This document shows positions 37,422-45,121 of a stretch of 64,000 bases of DNA, in pieces. This stretch comes from Streptomyces broussonetiae (GTDB lineage: Bacteria > Actinomycetota > Actinomycetes > Streptomycetales > Streptomycetaceae). The position numbers and the translations under genes are program-made. A model generated the notes under the pieces. It had not been told where the DNA came from, made no database searches, and saw only the letters and a list, made by a program, of their open reading frames with translations. The stretch spans positions 3,720,001 to 3,784,000 of the forward strand of contig NZ_CP047020.1 of the NCBI RefSeq assembly GCF_009796285.1, in the 5' to 3' direction. Every line of letters begins with the position of its first letter. The stretch's first letter is position 1.

Positions 37422-38569
37422 AGGGAGATCTCCGGTACGTCGATGCGGCGGCCCTCGGCGGAGGACTTCAGGCCCAGCTCGGCGAGTTGCACGCCCCGGG
37501 CGCCGGCGAGCAGGTCCCAGCGGTAGGGCGCGTCGGCGTAGACGTGCCTGAGGAACCGCTCCCACTGGGCCTTGAAGCCGTTGTCGAAGTCCCCGTTGTC
37601 CGGCACCTCCTGCCACTGGTCGCGGAAGACCTCGGTCGCGGGGAGGTCCGGGTTCCAGACCGGCTTGGGGGTCGCGCAGCGGTGCTGGGCACGACACCTG
37701 CGCAGCCCGGCGACGGCCGAGCCCTCGGTGCCGTCGACCTGGAACTCCACGAGTTCGTCGCGGTGGACGCGCACGGCCCAGGAGGAGTTGATCTGGGCGA
37801 CGGCGCCGCCCTCGAGTTCGAAGATGCCGTAGGCCGCGTCGTCGGCGGTGGCGTCGTAGGGCTTGCCGCTCTCGTCCCAGCGCTGCGGGATGTGGGTGGC
37901 GGCCAGGGCCTGTACGGAGGTCACCCGGCCGAACAGCTCGTGCAGGACGTACTCCCAGTGCGGGAACATGTCGACGACGATGCCGCCGCCGTCCTCGGCG
38001 CGGTAGTTCCAGGAGGGGCGCTGGGCCGACTGCCAGCCGCCCTCGAAGACCCAGTAGCCGAACTCGCCCCGGACGGACAGGATCCGCCCGAAGAACCCGC
38101 CGTCGATGAGCCGCTTGAGCTTCAGCAGGCCCGGCAGGAAGATCTTGTCCTGGACGACGCCGTGCCTGATGCCCTTCGCGTGCGCGAGGCGGGCCAGCTC
38201 GAGGGCGCCCGAGAGGCCCGTCGCCGTCGGCTTCTCGGTGTAGACGTGCTTCCCGGCGGCGATCGCCTTCACCATCGCCTCCTCGCGGGCGGAGGTGATC
38301 TGGGAGTCGAAGTAGATGTCCACGCCGTCGTCCGCGAGGACCGCGTCGACGTCCGTCGAGACGTGCTCCAGGCCGTGCCGTTCGGCGATCTCCCTGAGCG
38401 CGTACTCGCGGCGGCCGAGCAGGATCGGCTCCGGCCACAGCACGGTGCCGTCGCCGAGGTCGAGGCCGCCCTGCTCGCGCAGGGCGAGGATCGACCGGAC
38501 GAGGTGCTGGCGGTAGCCCATGCGCCCGGTCACGCCGTTCATGGCGATACGCACCGTCTTGCGTGTCAC
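37418..38569 (-). CDS. Gfo/Idh/MocA-family oxidoreductase
   Basis: 383 residues. N-terminal Rossmann motif MNGVTGRMGYRQHLVRS, the family catalytic signature TEKPTAT (Lys of the EKP motif), and a C-terminal alpha/beta domain (GGGIVVDMFPHWEYVLHEL). It oxidises a sugar or polyol with NAD(P)+. First gene of the operon, with a LacI-type operator 33 bp upstream and the LacI gene divergent from it. Confidence 0.9.
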   Translation of the reverse strand: MTRKTVRIAMNGVTGRMGYRQHLVRSILALREQGGLDLGDGTVLWPEPILLGRREYALREIAERHGLEHVSTDVDAVLADDGVDIYFDSQITSAREEAMVKAIAAGKHVYTEKPTATGLSGALELARLAHAKGIRHGVVQDKIFLPGLLKLKRLIDGGFFGRILSVRGEFGYWVFEGGWQSAQRPSWNYRAEDGGGIVVDMFPHWEYVLHELFGRVTSVQALAATHIPQRWDESGKPYDATADDAAYGIFELEGGAVAQINSSWAVRVHRDELVEFQVDGTEGSAVAGLRRCRAQHRCATPKPVWNPDLPATEVFRDQWQEVPDNGDFDNGFKAQWERFLRHVYADAPYRWDLLAGARGVQLAELGLKSSAEGRRIDVPEISL

Positions 38570-38602
38570 GTCAGTCCCCTCTGATTACGTACAGCACGTG
38601 CA

Positions 38603-38614
38603 GCAAGCGCTTTC
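38603..38614. promoter_or_regulatory. LacI-type operator between the oxidoreductase and LacI genes
   Basis: GCAAGCGCTTTC contains the perfect core AAGCGCTT (38605-38612), the classic LacI-family half-site pair. It lies 33-45 bp before the oxidoreductase start on the minus strand, within the 229-bp divergent promoter region 38570-38798. Confidence 0.75.
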
Positions 38615-38798
38615 CGCCCCTGGAAAGCTAGTCTCCGAAACTGGTCTGTACAAGACCGTTGCCCCTTCGAGTTGTTCGAGGGGGCGAACATCCGGGGTCC
38701 ATCCCTTTAAGGTCTGCTCGACGGTTTCTCGGAACCAGGAGCATGACCTGGCTGTCTACGAGGGCGTACGACACGAAGCACGACCGGAGGACGACGAC

Positions 38799-39845
38799 AT
38801 GACGGTGACCCTGGCGGACGTGGCGGCCCGCGCCCAGGTCTCCCCCGCGACGGTGTCGCGCGTGCTGAACGGCAACTACCCGGTGGCCGCCTCCACCCGC
38901 GAGCGGGTGCTCCGGGCGGTGGACGAGCTGGACTACGTCCTCAACGGACCGGCGAGCGCGCTGGCCGCGGCGACGTCCGACCTGGTCGGGATTCTGGTGA
39001 ACGACATCGCGGACCCCTTCTTCGGGATCATGGCGTCCGCGATCCAGGCCGAGATCGGGGGCCCGGGCGGCCGGGCCGGCGGCGAGCGGCTGGCGGTCGT
39101 CTGCAACACCGGGGGCTCCCCCGAGCGCGAGCTGACCTATCTGACCCTGCTGCAGCGGCAGCGGGCGGCGGCCGTGGTGCTGACCGGCGGTGCCGTGGAG
39201 AACGCGCCGCACGCGGCGGCGGTCGCGGCGAAGCTGCGCAAGCTGGCCGAGGCCGGGACCCGGGTGGTGCTGTGCGGGCGCCCGCCGGCGCCCGAGACCG
39301 AGGCCGTCGCCCTCACCTTCGACAACCGCGGGGGCGCGCACCGGCTGACCGAGCACCTGATCGGCCTCGGCCACCGCCGCCTCGGCTACATCGCCGGCCC
39401 CGAGGAGCGGACGACGACCCGGCACCGGCTGGAGGGTCACCGGGCGGCGCTGGCCGCGGCGGGCGTCGAGGAGGACCCGCGCCGGACCGTGTACGGCCGC
39501 TACGACCGCCGCTCCGGGTACGAGGCCACGCTGGAACTGCTGCGCCGGGACCCCGGTCTGACGGCGGTCGTCGCCGCGAACGACTCCGTGGCGCTCGGGG
39601 CGTGTGCGGCGCTGCGCGAGTCGGGGCTGCGGATTCCCGAGGACGTCTCGGTGGCCGGGTTCGACGACCTGCCGTTCAGCATCGACGCGGTGCCCGCGCT
39701 GACGACCGTACGGTTGCCGCTGGCGGAGGCCGGGGCCCGGGCGGGACGGATCGCCATGGGCCGGGAGGAGCCGCCGCCCGGGGGTATCGCGACCGTGCGG
39801 GGCGAGCTGATGGTGCGGGGGTCCTCCGCAGTACCCCGGGCCTGA
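38799..39845 (+). CDS. LacI-family transcriptional regulator
   Basis: 348 residues. HTH TLADVAARAQVSPATVSRVLN at the N terminus, then the ligand-binding domain (VGILVNDIADPFFGIMASAI; VVAANDSVALGACAALRESG). ATG 38799 has GGAGG upstream. It probably represses the divergent sugar operon through the AAGCGCTT operator. Unusual insert PGGRAGG around residue 90. Confidence 0.92.
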   Translation: MTVTLADVAARAQVSPATVSRVLNGNYPVAASTRERVLRAVDELDYVLNGPASALAAATSDLVGILVNDIADPFFGIMASAIQAEIGGPGGRAGGERLAVVCNTGGSPERELTYLTLLQRQRAAAVVLTGGAVENAPHAAAVAAKLRKLAEAGTRVVLCGRPPAPETEAVALTFDNRGGAHRLTEHLIGLGHRRLGYIAGPEERTTTRHRLEGHRAALAAAGVEEDPRRTVYGRYDRRSGYEATLELLRRDPGLTAVVAANDSVALGACAALRESGLRIPEDVSVAGFDDLPFSIDAVPALTTVRLPLAEAGARAGRIAMGREEPPPGGIATVRGELMVRGSSAVPRA

Positions 39846-39934
39846 GCAGCCCACCCCGCCCCGCCCTCGGACCCGCGGACCCCTCTTGCCCGGCCGCCGC
39901 CCGTTCGTTCGGCGTCGGCCGGGAAGCGGACCGC

Positions 39935-41179
39935 TCAGCCCGATTGCCGCCGGCCGGGAAGCGAACGGCCCAGGAGCGGCAGCGGTGCCCCTCCCCGCTT
40001 GCGGTCCTCGTACCAGCGGCGGCCCATGTCGAAGGCCCGGCGGGCCTGGCGCAGGGCGGGGACCTGGTTGGCCAGGTGGACCTGGTAGCGCCAGGGGGGC
40101 TGGCGGCCCGTGCGGACCGCCATGGCGTAGGCGAAGGAGACCGGGTCGCGGTCCAGGTAGTCGTCGAGCTGCTCGAACCAGGCCATGCTGGAGCGCGCTC
40201 CGGCCTGCACGGGGTGCAGTTCCTCGCGGCGGTGCTCGTCGTACGCCCGCAGCGCCGCCCGCAGATCCGCGTGCTGCGTGAGGCTGTGGGCCAGCACGAT
40301 CGCGTCGATCATCGCCAGCCGGGTGCCGGAGCCGAGCGTGAAGTGGGTGGTGTGCGCGGCGTCGCCGACCAGGACGACGTTGCCGTCCACCCACGTCCTG
40401 TTGGTGATGTGCGTGAAGCGCTGCCACTGGGCCGGCGCCCCGCGGGACCTGCTGATCAGCGAGTGACCGTCGAGCGCGCGGTGGAAGATCTTTTCCAGCA
40501 GCGGTACGGCCTCCTCGGCCTCCATCGCGTCCAGGCCCAGGCCCTGCCAGGTTGCCGGGGAGCACTCCACGATGCAGGTGCTGATGCCCCGGATCGAGGG
40601 ATAGGCGTGGAACCAGATCCAGCCCGCCTCGGTCTCCTCGAAGCAGAACACGAAGCTGTCGAACTGCCGGTCCGTGCCGAGCCAGATGTAGGGATTGCGG
40701 CCGGTCTGCGTCGTCGTACCGAAGTGCCCGGCGCGGCTCTGCCGGATCCGGCTGCTCGCCCCGTCGGCGGCCAGGATCAGGTCGGCCTCCGGCAGGTCGG
40801 CGGGGTCCGCCAGGCGCTCGCCGTGCCGGACGTCCACGCCGAGTTGCCGCGCACGGCGGGTCAGCACGTCCAGCAGGGCCGCGCGGCCCATGCTGTAGCC
40901 GTAGCCCCCGAAGTACGCCGTACCGTCGTGCCGGGCACCGTGCACCTGGATCTCCTGCCCCTGCCAGAGCACGGAACCGGCGCTCACCGCCGCCGCGCTC
41001 TCGGGATCGTTGGCGTGCAGGATGTCCAGCAGGTCGTTCCAGTACACGACGCCCCAGCCGTAGGTGGCCTCCGGCGGGTCGCGCTCGATCACCGTGATCT
41101 CGTGCCCGGCGTCCCGCAGTTTCGCCGAGATCGAGAAGTACAGCCCGGCCGGGCCTCCGCCCACACAGACGATCCTCAT
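39935..41179 (-). CDS. FAD-dependent monooxygenase resembling salicylyl-CoA 5-hydroxylase
   Basis: 414 residues, class A flavoprotein hydroxylase: FAD motif VCVGGGPAGLYFSI at the start, VIERD, and the second FAD motif VVLVGDAAHTTHF. The opening resembles salicylyl-CoA 5-hydroxylase (SdgC) and the monooxygenase part of 2-aminobenzoyl-CoA monooxygenase, including GWGVVYWNDLLDIL. It stands alone, with no CoA ligase or ring-cleavage gene near, so the substrate is open. Confidence 0.82.
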   Translation of the reverse strand: MRIVCVGGGPAGLYFSISAKLRDAGHEITVIERDPPEATYGWGVVYWNDLLDILHANDPESAAAVSAGSVLWQGQEIQVHGARHDGTAYFGGYGYSMGRAALLDVLTRRARQLGVDVRHGERLADPADLPEADLILAADGASSRIRQSRAGHFGTTTQTGRNPYIWLGTDRQFDSFVFCFEETEAGWIWFHAYPSIRGISTCIVECSPATWQGLGLDAMEAEEAVPLLEKIFHRALDGHSLISRSRGAPAQWQRFTHITNRTWVDGNVVLVGDAAHTTHFTLGSGTRLAMIDAIVLAHSLTQHADLRAALRAYDEHRREELHPVQAGARSSMAWFEQLDDYLDRDPVSFAYAMAVRTGRQPPWRYQVHLANQVPALRQARRAFDMGRRWYEDRKRGGAPLPLLGRSLPGRRQSG

Positions 41180-41241
41180 CCGGTCACCGCCTTCGCCGCT
41201 GCCGGCTCCGGTGGATCCGGGTGGAGCCGGGTGGTCATATG

Positions 41242-41277
41242 GGATCCGGGTGCCCATGGGGTCGGGCACCCGGATCC
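41242..41277 (-). terminator. Terminator of the Gly/Trp-repeat gene
   Basis: Perfect 14-bp stem GGATCCGGGTGCCC / GGGCACCCGGATCC with an 8-nt loop, 38 nt after the stop codon of the Gly/Trp-rich gene and before the monooxygenase start. Confidence 0.8.
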
Positions 41278-41315
41278 ACCCTTCACTGTCCGGAGTGTTG
41301 CGTCACGACGGGCTG

Positions 41316-41612
41316 TCAGCAGCCCCAGCCGCCGCCGTCGCCCCAGCCGCCGCCGTCGCCCCAGCCCCAGCCCCAGCCGCCGCCGTCTCCCCAGCCGCCG
41401 CCGCCACCGTGGCTGTAGCCCCAGCCCCAGCCCCAGCCGCCGCCGTCACCCCAGCCCCAGCCGCCACCGCCGCCGCCGCCGTGGACGACTACGTTGGCCG
41501 GAGTTGCCGTGGTGGCAGCGCTGGCGACTCCGGCTCCGGCCGCGAGGGCCAGGATGGGGGCCGAGCAGACAGCGATGGCCACTCTCTTGATACGGGTGGT
41601 GTGCGCGCGCAT
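41316..41612 (-). CDS. Secreted glycine/tryptophan-repeat protein
   Basis: 98 residues. A signal peptide (RVAIAVCSAPILALAAGAGVASA) leads to a short linker and about 60 residues of Gly, Trp and Asp repeats (units GWGWGDGGG and GGGWGDGG) with one Tyr-Ser-His break, ending in a single Cys. GAGGGG lies upstream of the ATG at 41612. It has its own terminator. No family recognised; such W/G repeats suggest a surface or cell-wall-associated, self-assembling protein, which is inference. Confidence 0.75.
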   Translation of the reverse strand: MRAHTTRIKRVAIAVCSAPILALAAGAGVASAATTATPANVVVHGGGGGGGWGWGDGGGWGWGWGYSHGGGGGWGDGGGWGWGWGDGGGWGDGGGWGC

Positions 41613-41860
41613 GATGAGCCCCTCTCCGAGGGTGTGATTGCTTATCGGCGACCGCTTGGGGGCCGCTCTCGTGCTCCGGAGCCTGCGCGCAGCTCCGAGC
41701 GGGGTCCGCCGTCCGCGATCGCGGTTCACGGCGGATCCGTCACCTCCGATGCCAAACCGGACATAAGTGACGTTCGTGATAAACGTACGATGAGACGGCG
41801 GGGAAGTCAAAGGCAGGACCAAGGGGCACAGTAGAGAACTGGTAAAAGAAGTCAACGTAC

Positions 41861-41873
41861 TTGAAGGCTTCAA
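41861..41873. promoter_or_regulatory. MarR-type operator
   Basis: TTGAAG-G-CTTCAA is a perfect inverted repeat 38 bp before the MarR-GNAT gene, a typical place for autoregulation. The 298-bp region 41613-41910 otherwise holds the divergent promoters and no gene. Confidence 0.65.
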
Positions 41874-41910
41874 CCATCGGGAAACCATCGGAGATCATCG
41901 GGGTCCAGCC

Positions 41911-42861
41911 ATGACCGTCCAGGACATCCGCGCCTTCAACCGCTTCTACACACGCGTCATCGGCGCCCTCGACTACGGCCGCCACCTCGGCACCCCGTAC
42001 ACCCTCACCGAGTGCCGGGTGCTCTACGAACTCGCGCACACGGCGGACCCCGACGAGGACGGGCTGCGGACCGGACTCGGGCTGGGCACCGGGCACTTGG
42101 CCCGGATCCTCGGCGCCTTCGAGGCGGCCGGGCTGGTCGAGCGGGGCCCGTCCGGCGCCCGGGTGGCGCTCACCGCGCGCGGACGGGACACCGCCGGGCT
42201 GCTCGAGGAGCGGGCGCGGGAGACGGCCGGCGCGCTGCTCGGGGCGGTCGCGCCCGGTGAGCGGCCACGCCTGGCTCAGGCCATGCGGACCATCCGTACG
42301 CTCCTCGGCGACAGCGAGCCGCGGCGGCCCGCCGACGTCGTACTGCGCGAGCCCCGGGCCGGTGACCTCGGCTGGATCGTGCAGCGCAACGCCGCGCTGT
42401 ACGCCGCCGAGTACGGCTGGAACGCCGCCTACGAGGGGCTGGTGGCCAGGATCGTCGCCGACTTCGCCGAGGACCACGATCCCCATCTGGAACGGGTGTG
42501 GATCGCCGATTGGGCGTCCCACCGCCCGGGCGAGGCCGAGAGTGGGGGACGGACGGCCCTGGGATGCGTGATGTGCGTGCGGGACGAGGCGCCGGGCACC
42601 GCGCGGCTGCGCCTGCTGCTGGTCGAGCCGGAGGCACGCGGGCTCGGGATCGGGGACCGGCTGGTCGGGGAGGTCGTGGACTTCGCACGCGGGGTCGGCT
42701 ACCGGGACCTGGTGCTGTGGACCAACGACGTGCTCGGCGCCGCCCGCCGCATCTACCGGCGGCACGGGTTCGTGCTCACCGCCGAGAAACCGCACCGCTC
42801 CTTCGGCAAGGACCTGGTCGGCCAGGACTGGCGACTGGATCTGCACCGGTCGGGCGAGTGA
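41911..42861 (+). CDS. MarR regulator fused to GNAT acetyltransferase
   Basis: 316 residues. Residues about 1-140 are a MarR winged helix (YTLTECRVLYELAH; LGTGHLARILGAFEAAGLVER). Residues about 155-316 are a GNAT domain with the acetyl-CoA loop VEPEARGLGIGDRLVGEVV and AARRIYRRHGF. Such fusions are widespread in actinobacteria; the enzymatic substrate is generally unknown. A MarR-type palindrome precedes the gene. Confidence 0.88.
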   Translation: MTVQDIRAFNRFYTRVIGALDYGRHLGTPYTLTECRVLYELAHTADPDEDGLRTGLGLGTGHLARILGAFEAAGLVERGPSGARVALTARGRDTAGLLEERARETAGALLGAVAPGERPRLAQAMRTIRTLLGDSEPRRPADVVLREPRAGDLGWIVQRNAALYAAEYGWNAAYEGLVARIVADFAEDHDPHLERVWIADWASHRPGEAESGGRTALGCVMCVRDEAPGTARLRLLLVEPEARGLGIGDRLVGEVVDFARGVGYRDLVLWTNDVLGAARRIYRRHGFVLTAEKPHRSFGKDLVGQDWRLDLHRSGE

Positions 42862-42908
42862 CGATGGAGCTGCACGCATCGGGCGAGTGACGAGTAGGGT
42901 CCGTGACC

Positions 42909-43709
42909 ATGAAGCTTGCCTTCTCCACTCTCGGGGTTCCCGGTCTGCCGGTACCGGACGTGCTGGCACTCGCCACGGCGCACGGCTACCACGGTGTCGA
43001 GCTGCGCGCCCATCCGGAGGAGCCCGTGCACACAGGGCTGGGGGCGGCCCAACGGGCGGACGTGGCCGCCCGGTTCAAGGCGGCCGGGGTCGATGTCCTG
43101 GGCGTGGCCGGCTATGCGCGCGTCGCGGCGCCCGGCGAGGACGGCCCGGTGCTCGAGGAGGTGCGCCGGCTCCTGCAGCTGGCCCATGACTTGGGTGCGC
43201 CCTTCATCCGGGTCTTCCCGGGCGGCGACCCGGCTCTGCCCGCGGCCGAGTCCGACGCGATCGCCGCCCGGCGGCTCGGCACCGCCGCCGAGGACGCCGC
43301 CGCGCTCGGGGTGCGCGTCCTGCTGGAGACCCATGACTCGCACCGCACCGGCGCCGCCGCGATCCGGGTGCTGGGGCCGGTCGGGCATGCGCACGTCGGT
43401 GCGCTGTGGGACGTGATGCACACCTGGCTGGGCGGCGAGCAGCCCTCGCAGACCTATGCGGCCCTCGCCCCGCACCTGGGATATGTGCAGGTCAAGGACA
43501 TCGCCTCGGTCGACGACAGCACGCCGCTGCCGCTGGGCTCGGGGGTGCTCCCGCTCACCGAGTGCGTGGACGTGCTCTGCCGGCACGGGTGGGACGGGTG
43601 GCTCTGCTGGGAGTACGAGAAGCGGTGGTACGAGTCGGCCGCACCGCTGCCGGAACTGCTGGGCCGGGGGCGGGAGCACCTGATGAGGTTGCTGGCCGAG
43701 GCGGCGTAG
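42909..43709 (+). CDS. Sugar phosphate isomerase/epimerase (TIM barrel)
   Basis: 266 residues, xylose-isomerase-like barrel (MKLAFSTLGVPGLPV; GVRVLLETHDSHRTG; VGALWDVMHTWLGG; WLCWEYEKRWY). The conserved acidic and His residues of the metal site are present. ATG 42909 is used; GTG 42903 is possible. Partner genes are not obvious, so the substrate is unknown. Confidence 0.85.
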   Translation: MKLAFSTLGVPGLPVPDVLALATAHGYHGVELRAHPEEPVHTGLGAAQRADVAARFKAAGVDVLGVAGYARVAAPGEDGPVLEEVRRLLQLAHDLGAPFIRVFPGGDPALPAAESDAIAARRLGTAAEDAAALGVRVLLETHDSHRTGAAAIRVLGPVGHAHVGALWDVMHTWLGGEQPSQTYAALAPHLGYVQVKDIASVDDSTPLPLGSGVLPLTECVDVLCRHGWDGWLCWEYEKRWYESAAPLPELLGRGREHLMRLLAEAA

Positions 43710-43732
43710 GGCTCACCGGATGCGCGGCGGTC

Positions 43733-44962
43733 TCAGCCGGCCAGTGCGGCGAACGCCTCGTGGAAGTCCGGGAACGTCTTGCGGACGCAGCCGGGGTCGT
43801 CGTACGTCAGGCCGAGGGTGCGCAGGCCGGTCACGGCGAAGGACATCACGATGCGGTGGTCGCCGAAGGTCCTGATCTCCCCGTGGGGCCACGGGGCACC
43901 GGGCTGGATCTCGATCCAGTCTGGGCCGGTCACCACCGCCACGCCGAGCCGCCGGAGGTTGTCCGCGCAGGCCTCCAGCCGGTCGCACTCCTTCACCCGG
44001 GTGTTCGCCACGTCCTCGATGCGGACCGGTCCGGAGGCGAACGGTGCGATCGCGGCCAGGGTCGGCATGGTGTCGGAGATGTCCCGCATGTTGACCGTCA
44101 GCCCGCGCAGAATTCCCGTACCGCGTACGGTCGTCCAGTCCTCGGTGATCTCCGTCTCGGCGCCCATCCGGCGCAGCACCTGGACGAAGCGCAGGTCGCC
44201 CTGGAGCGCGCCCGCGCCGAGGCCCGGCACGGTCACCTCGCGGCCCGGGGTGAGGGCCGCCGCGGCGAAGAAGTAGCTCGCGGTGGAGGCGTCCGGCTCG
44301 ATCGCGTAGGTGGTGGCCCGGTAGCCGCCGGCCGGGACGTCGTAGACCTCGCCGTCGCGGACGACCTCCACCCCGAACGCCCGCATCATCGCGAGCGTGA
44401 TCTCCACGTACGGCGCCGAGACCAGCCCGGTCACCCTGATCCGCAGGCCGGTGCGGGTCAGCGGGCCCAGCAGGAGCAGCGCGGTCAGGTACTGCGAGGA
44501 CTGCCCGGCGTCCAGCACGACCTCGCCGCCCTCGACGCCCCTCGCCCGTACGGTGAGCGGATGGTGGCCCTCGGCCTCCTCGTGCCGCAGGTCGACGCCC
44601 AGGTCACGCAGGGCGCGGGTGAGCGGGCCGAGCGGGCGGCGGCGCATCTGCGAGGAGGCGTCGAAGCGGTAGGTGCCGTGGCCGGCGGCGGCCAGGGCGG
44701 GCAGGAAGCGGGCGGTGGTGGCGCCGTCGCGGCAGTGGACGTCGGCCTCGCTGTGCGCCGGGCCCTGCGGGCGGCCGTCCACCTGCCAGCTGCCGGGAGT
44801 ACGGCCCACCCGGTAGCCGAGCCGCACCAGGCCCTCGGCGAAGCCCTCGGTGTCGTCGGAGCGCAGGGGACGCACCAGGGTGCTCACCCCGTCGGCGGCG
44901 GCCGCGAGGAAGAGGGCACGGGCGGTGATGGACTTGGAACCGGGGATGTCGACTGCGGGCAT
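43733..44962 (-). CDS. aroA: EPSP synthase (3-phosphoshikimate 1-carboxyvinyltransferase)
   Basis: 409 residues. PEP and shikimate-3-phosphate sites are visible: DIPGSKSITARALFL, RPLRSDDTEGF, CRDGATTARFLPAL, NTRVKECDRLEA and GDHRIVMSFAV. It is a stand-alone gene without other shikimate genes. It differs from the PGSKSVTNRALVLAA type that I recall as the main streptomycete AroA, so it may be a second copy. ATG 44962 is chosen; no strong ribosome site is seen. Confidence 0.85.
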   Translation of the reverse strand: MPAVDIPGSKSITARALFLAAAADGVSTLVRPLRSDDTEGFAEGLVRLGYRVGRTPGSWQVDGRPQGPAHSEADVHCRDGATTARFLPALAAAGHGTYRFDASSQMRRRPLGPLTRALRDLGVDLRHEEAEGHHPLTVRARGVEGGEVVLDAGQSSQYLTALLLLGPLTRTGLRIRVTGLVSAPYVEITLAMMRAFGVEVVRDGEVYDVPAGGYRATTYAIEPDASTASYFFAAAALTPGREVTVPGLGAGALQGDLRFVQVLRRMGAETEITEDWTTVRGTGILRGLTVNMRDISDTMPTLAAIAPFASGPVRIEDVANTRVKECDRLEACADNLRRLGVAVVTGPDWIEIQPGAPWPHGEIRTFGDHRIVMSFAVTGLRTLGLTYDDPGCVRKTFPDFHEAFAALAG

Positions 44963-45043
44963 GGCCGCATGATGACCGTTCGTCCACGATCCGGTCGGGC
45001 ATGTCCAGGAGCTGGACGCCGGCCGCGGGCACCGTGCACGTCC

Positions 45044-45094
45044 TTGACGGAAAGAAACTTCCCGGATATTGGTGACTCCTCGGAAGTTTCCTTC
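45044..45094 (+). promoter_or_regulatory. GH3 promoter with paired 13-bp inverted sites
   Basis: GAAAGAAACTTCC (45050-45062) and GGAAGTTTCCTTC (45082-45094) are near-perfect inverted copies (12 of 13), 32 bp centre to centre. A -35 TTGACG (45044-45049) with a -10 near 45066-45072 (ATATTGG) lies between and over them, so a regulator bound here would block or loop the hexosaminidase promoter. Confidence 0.65.
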
Positions 45095-45121
45095 AGCGGT
45101 TCTCCTCCGGAAGGAGCGCAC

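Noticed and set aside
41316..41480. Tandem repeats as a non-coding minisatellite or CRISPR
   Set aside because: The repeats are in frame within a gene with signal peptide, ribosome site and terminator, and their units are irregular without spacers.
43406..45121. Long N-terminal extension of the GH3 gene across aroA
   Set aside because: It is the complement of aroA. The Tat signal begins just after the GTG at 45122 with a good ribosome site.
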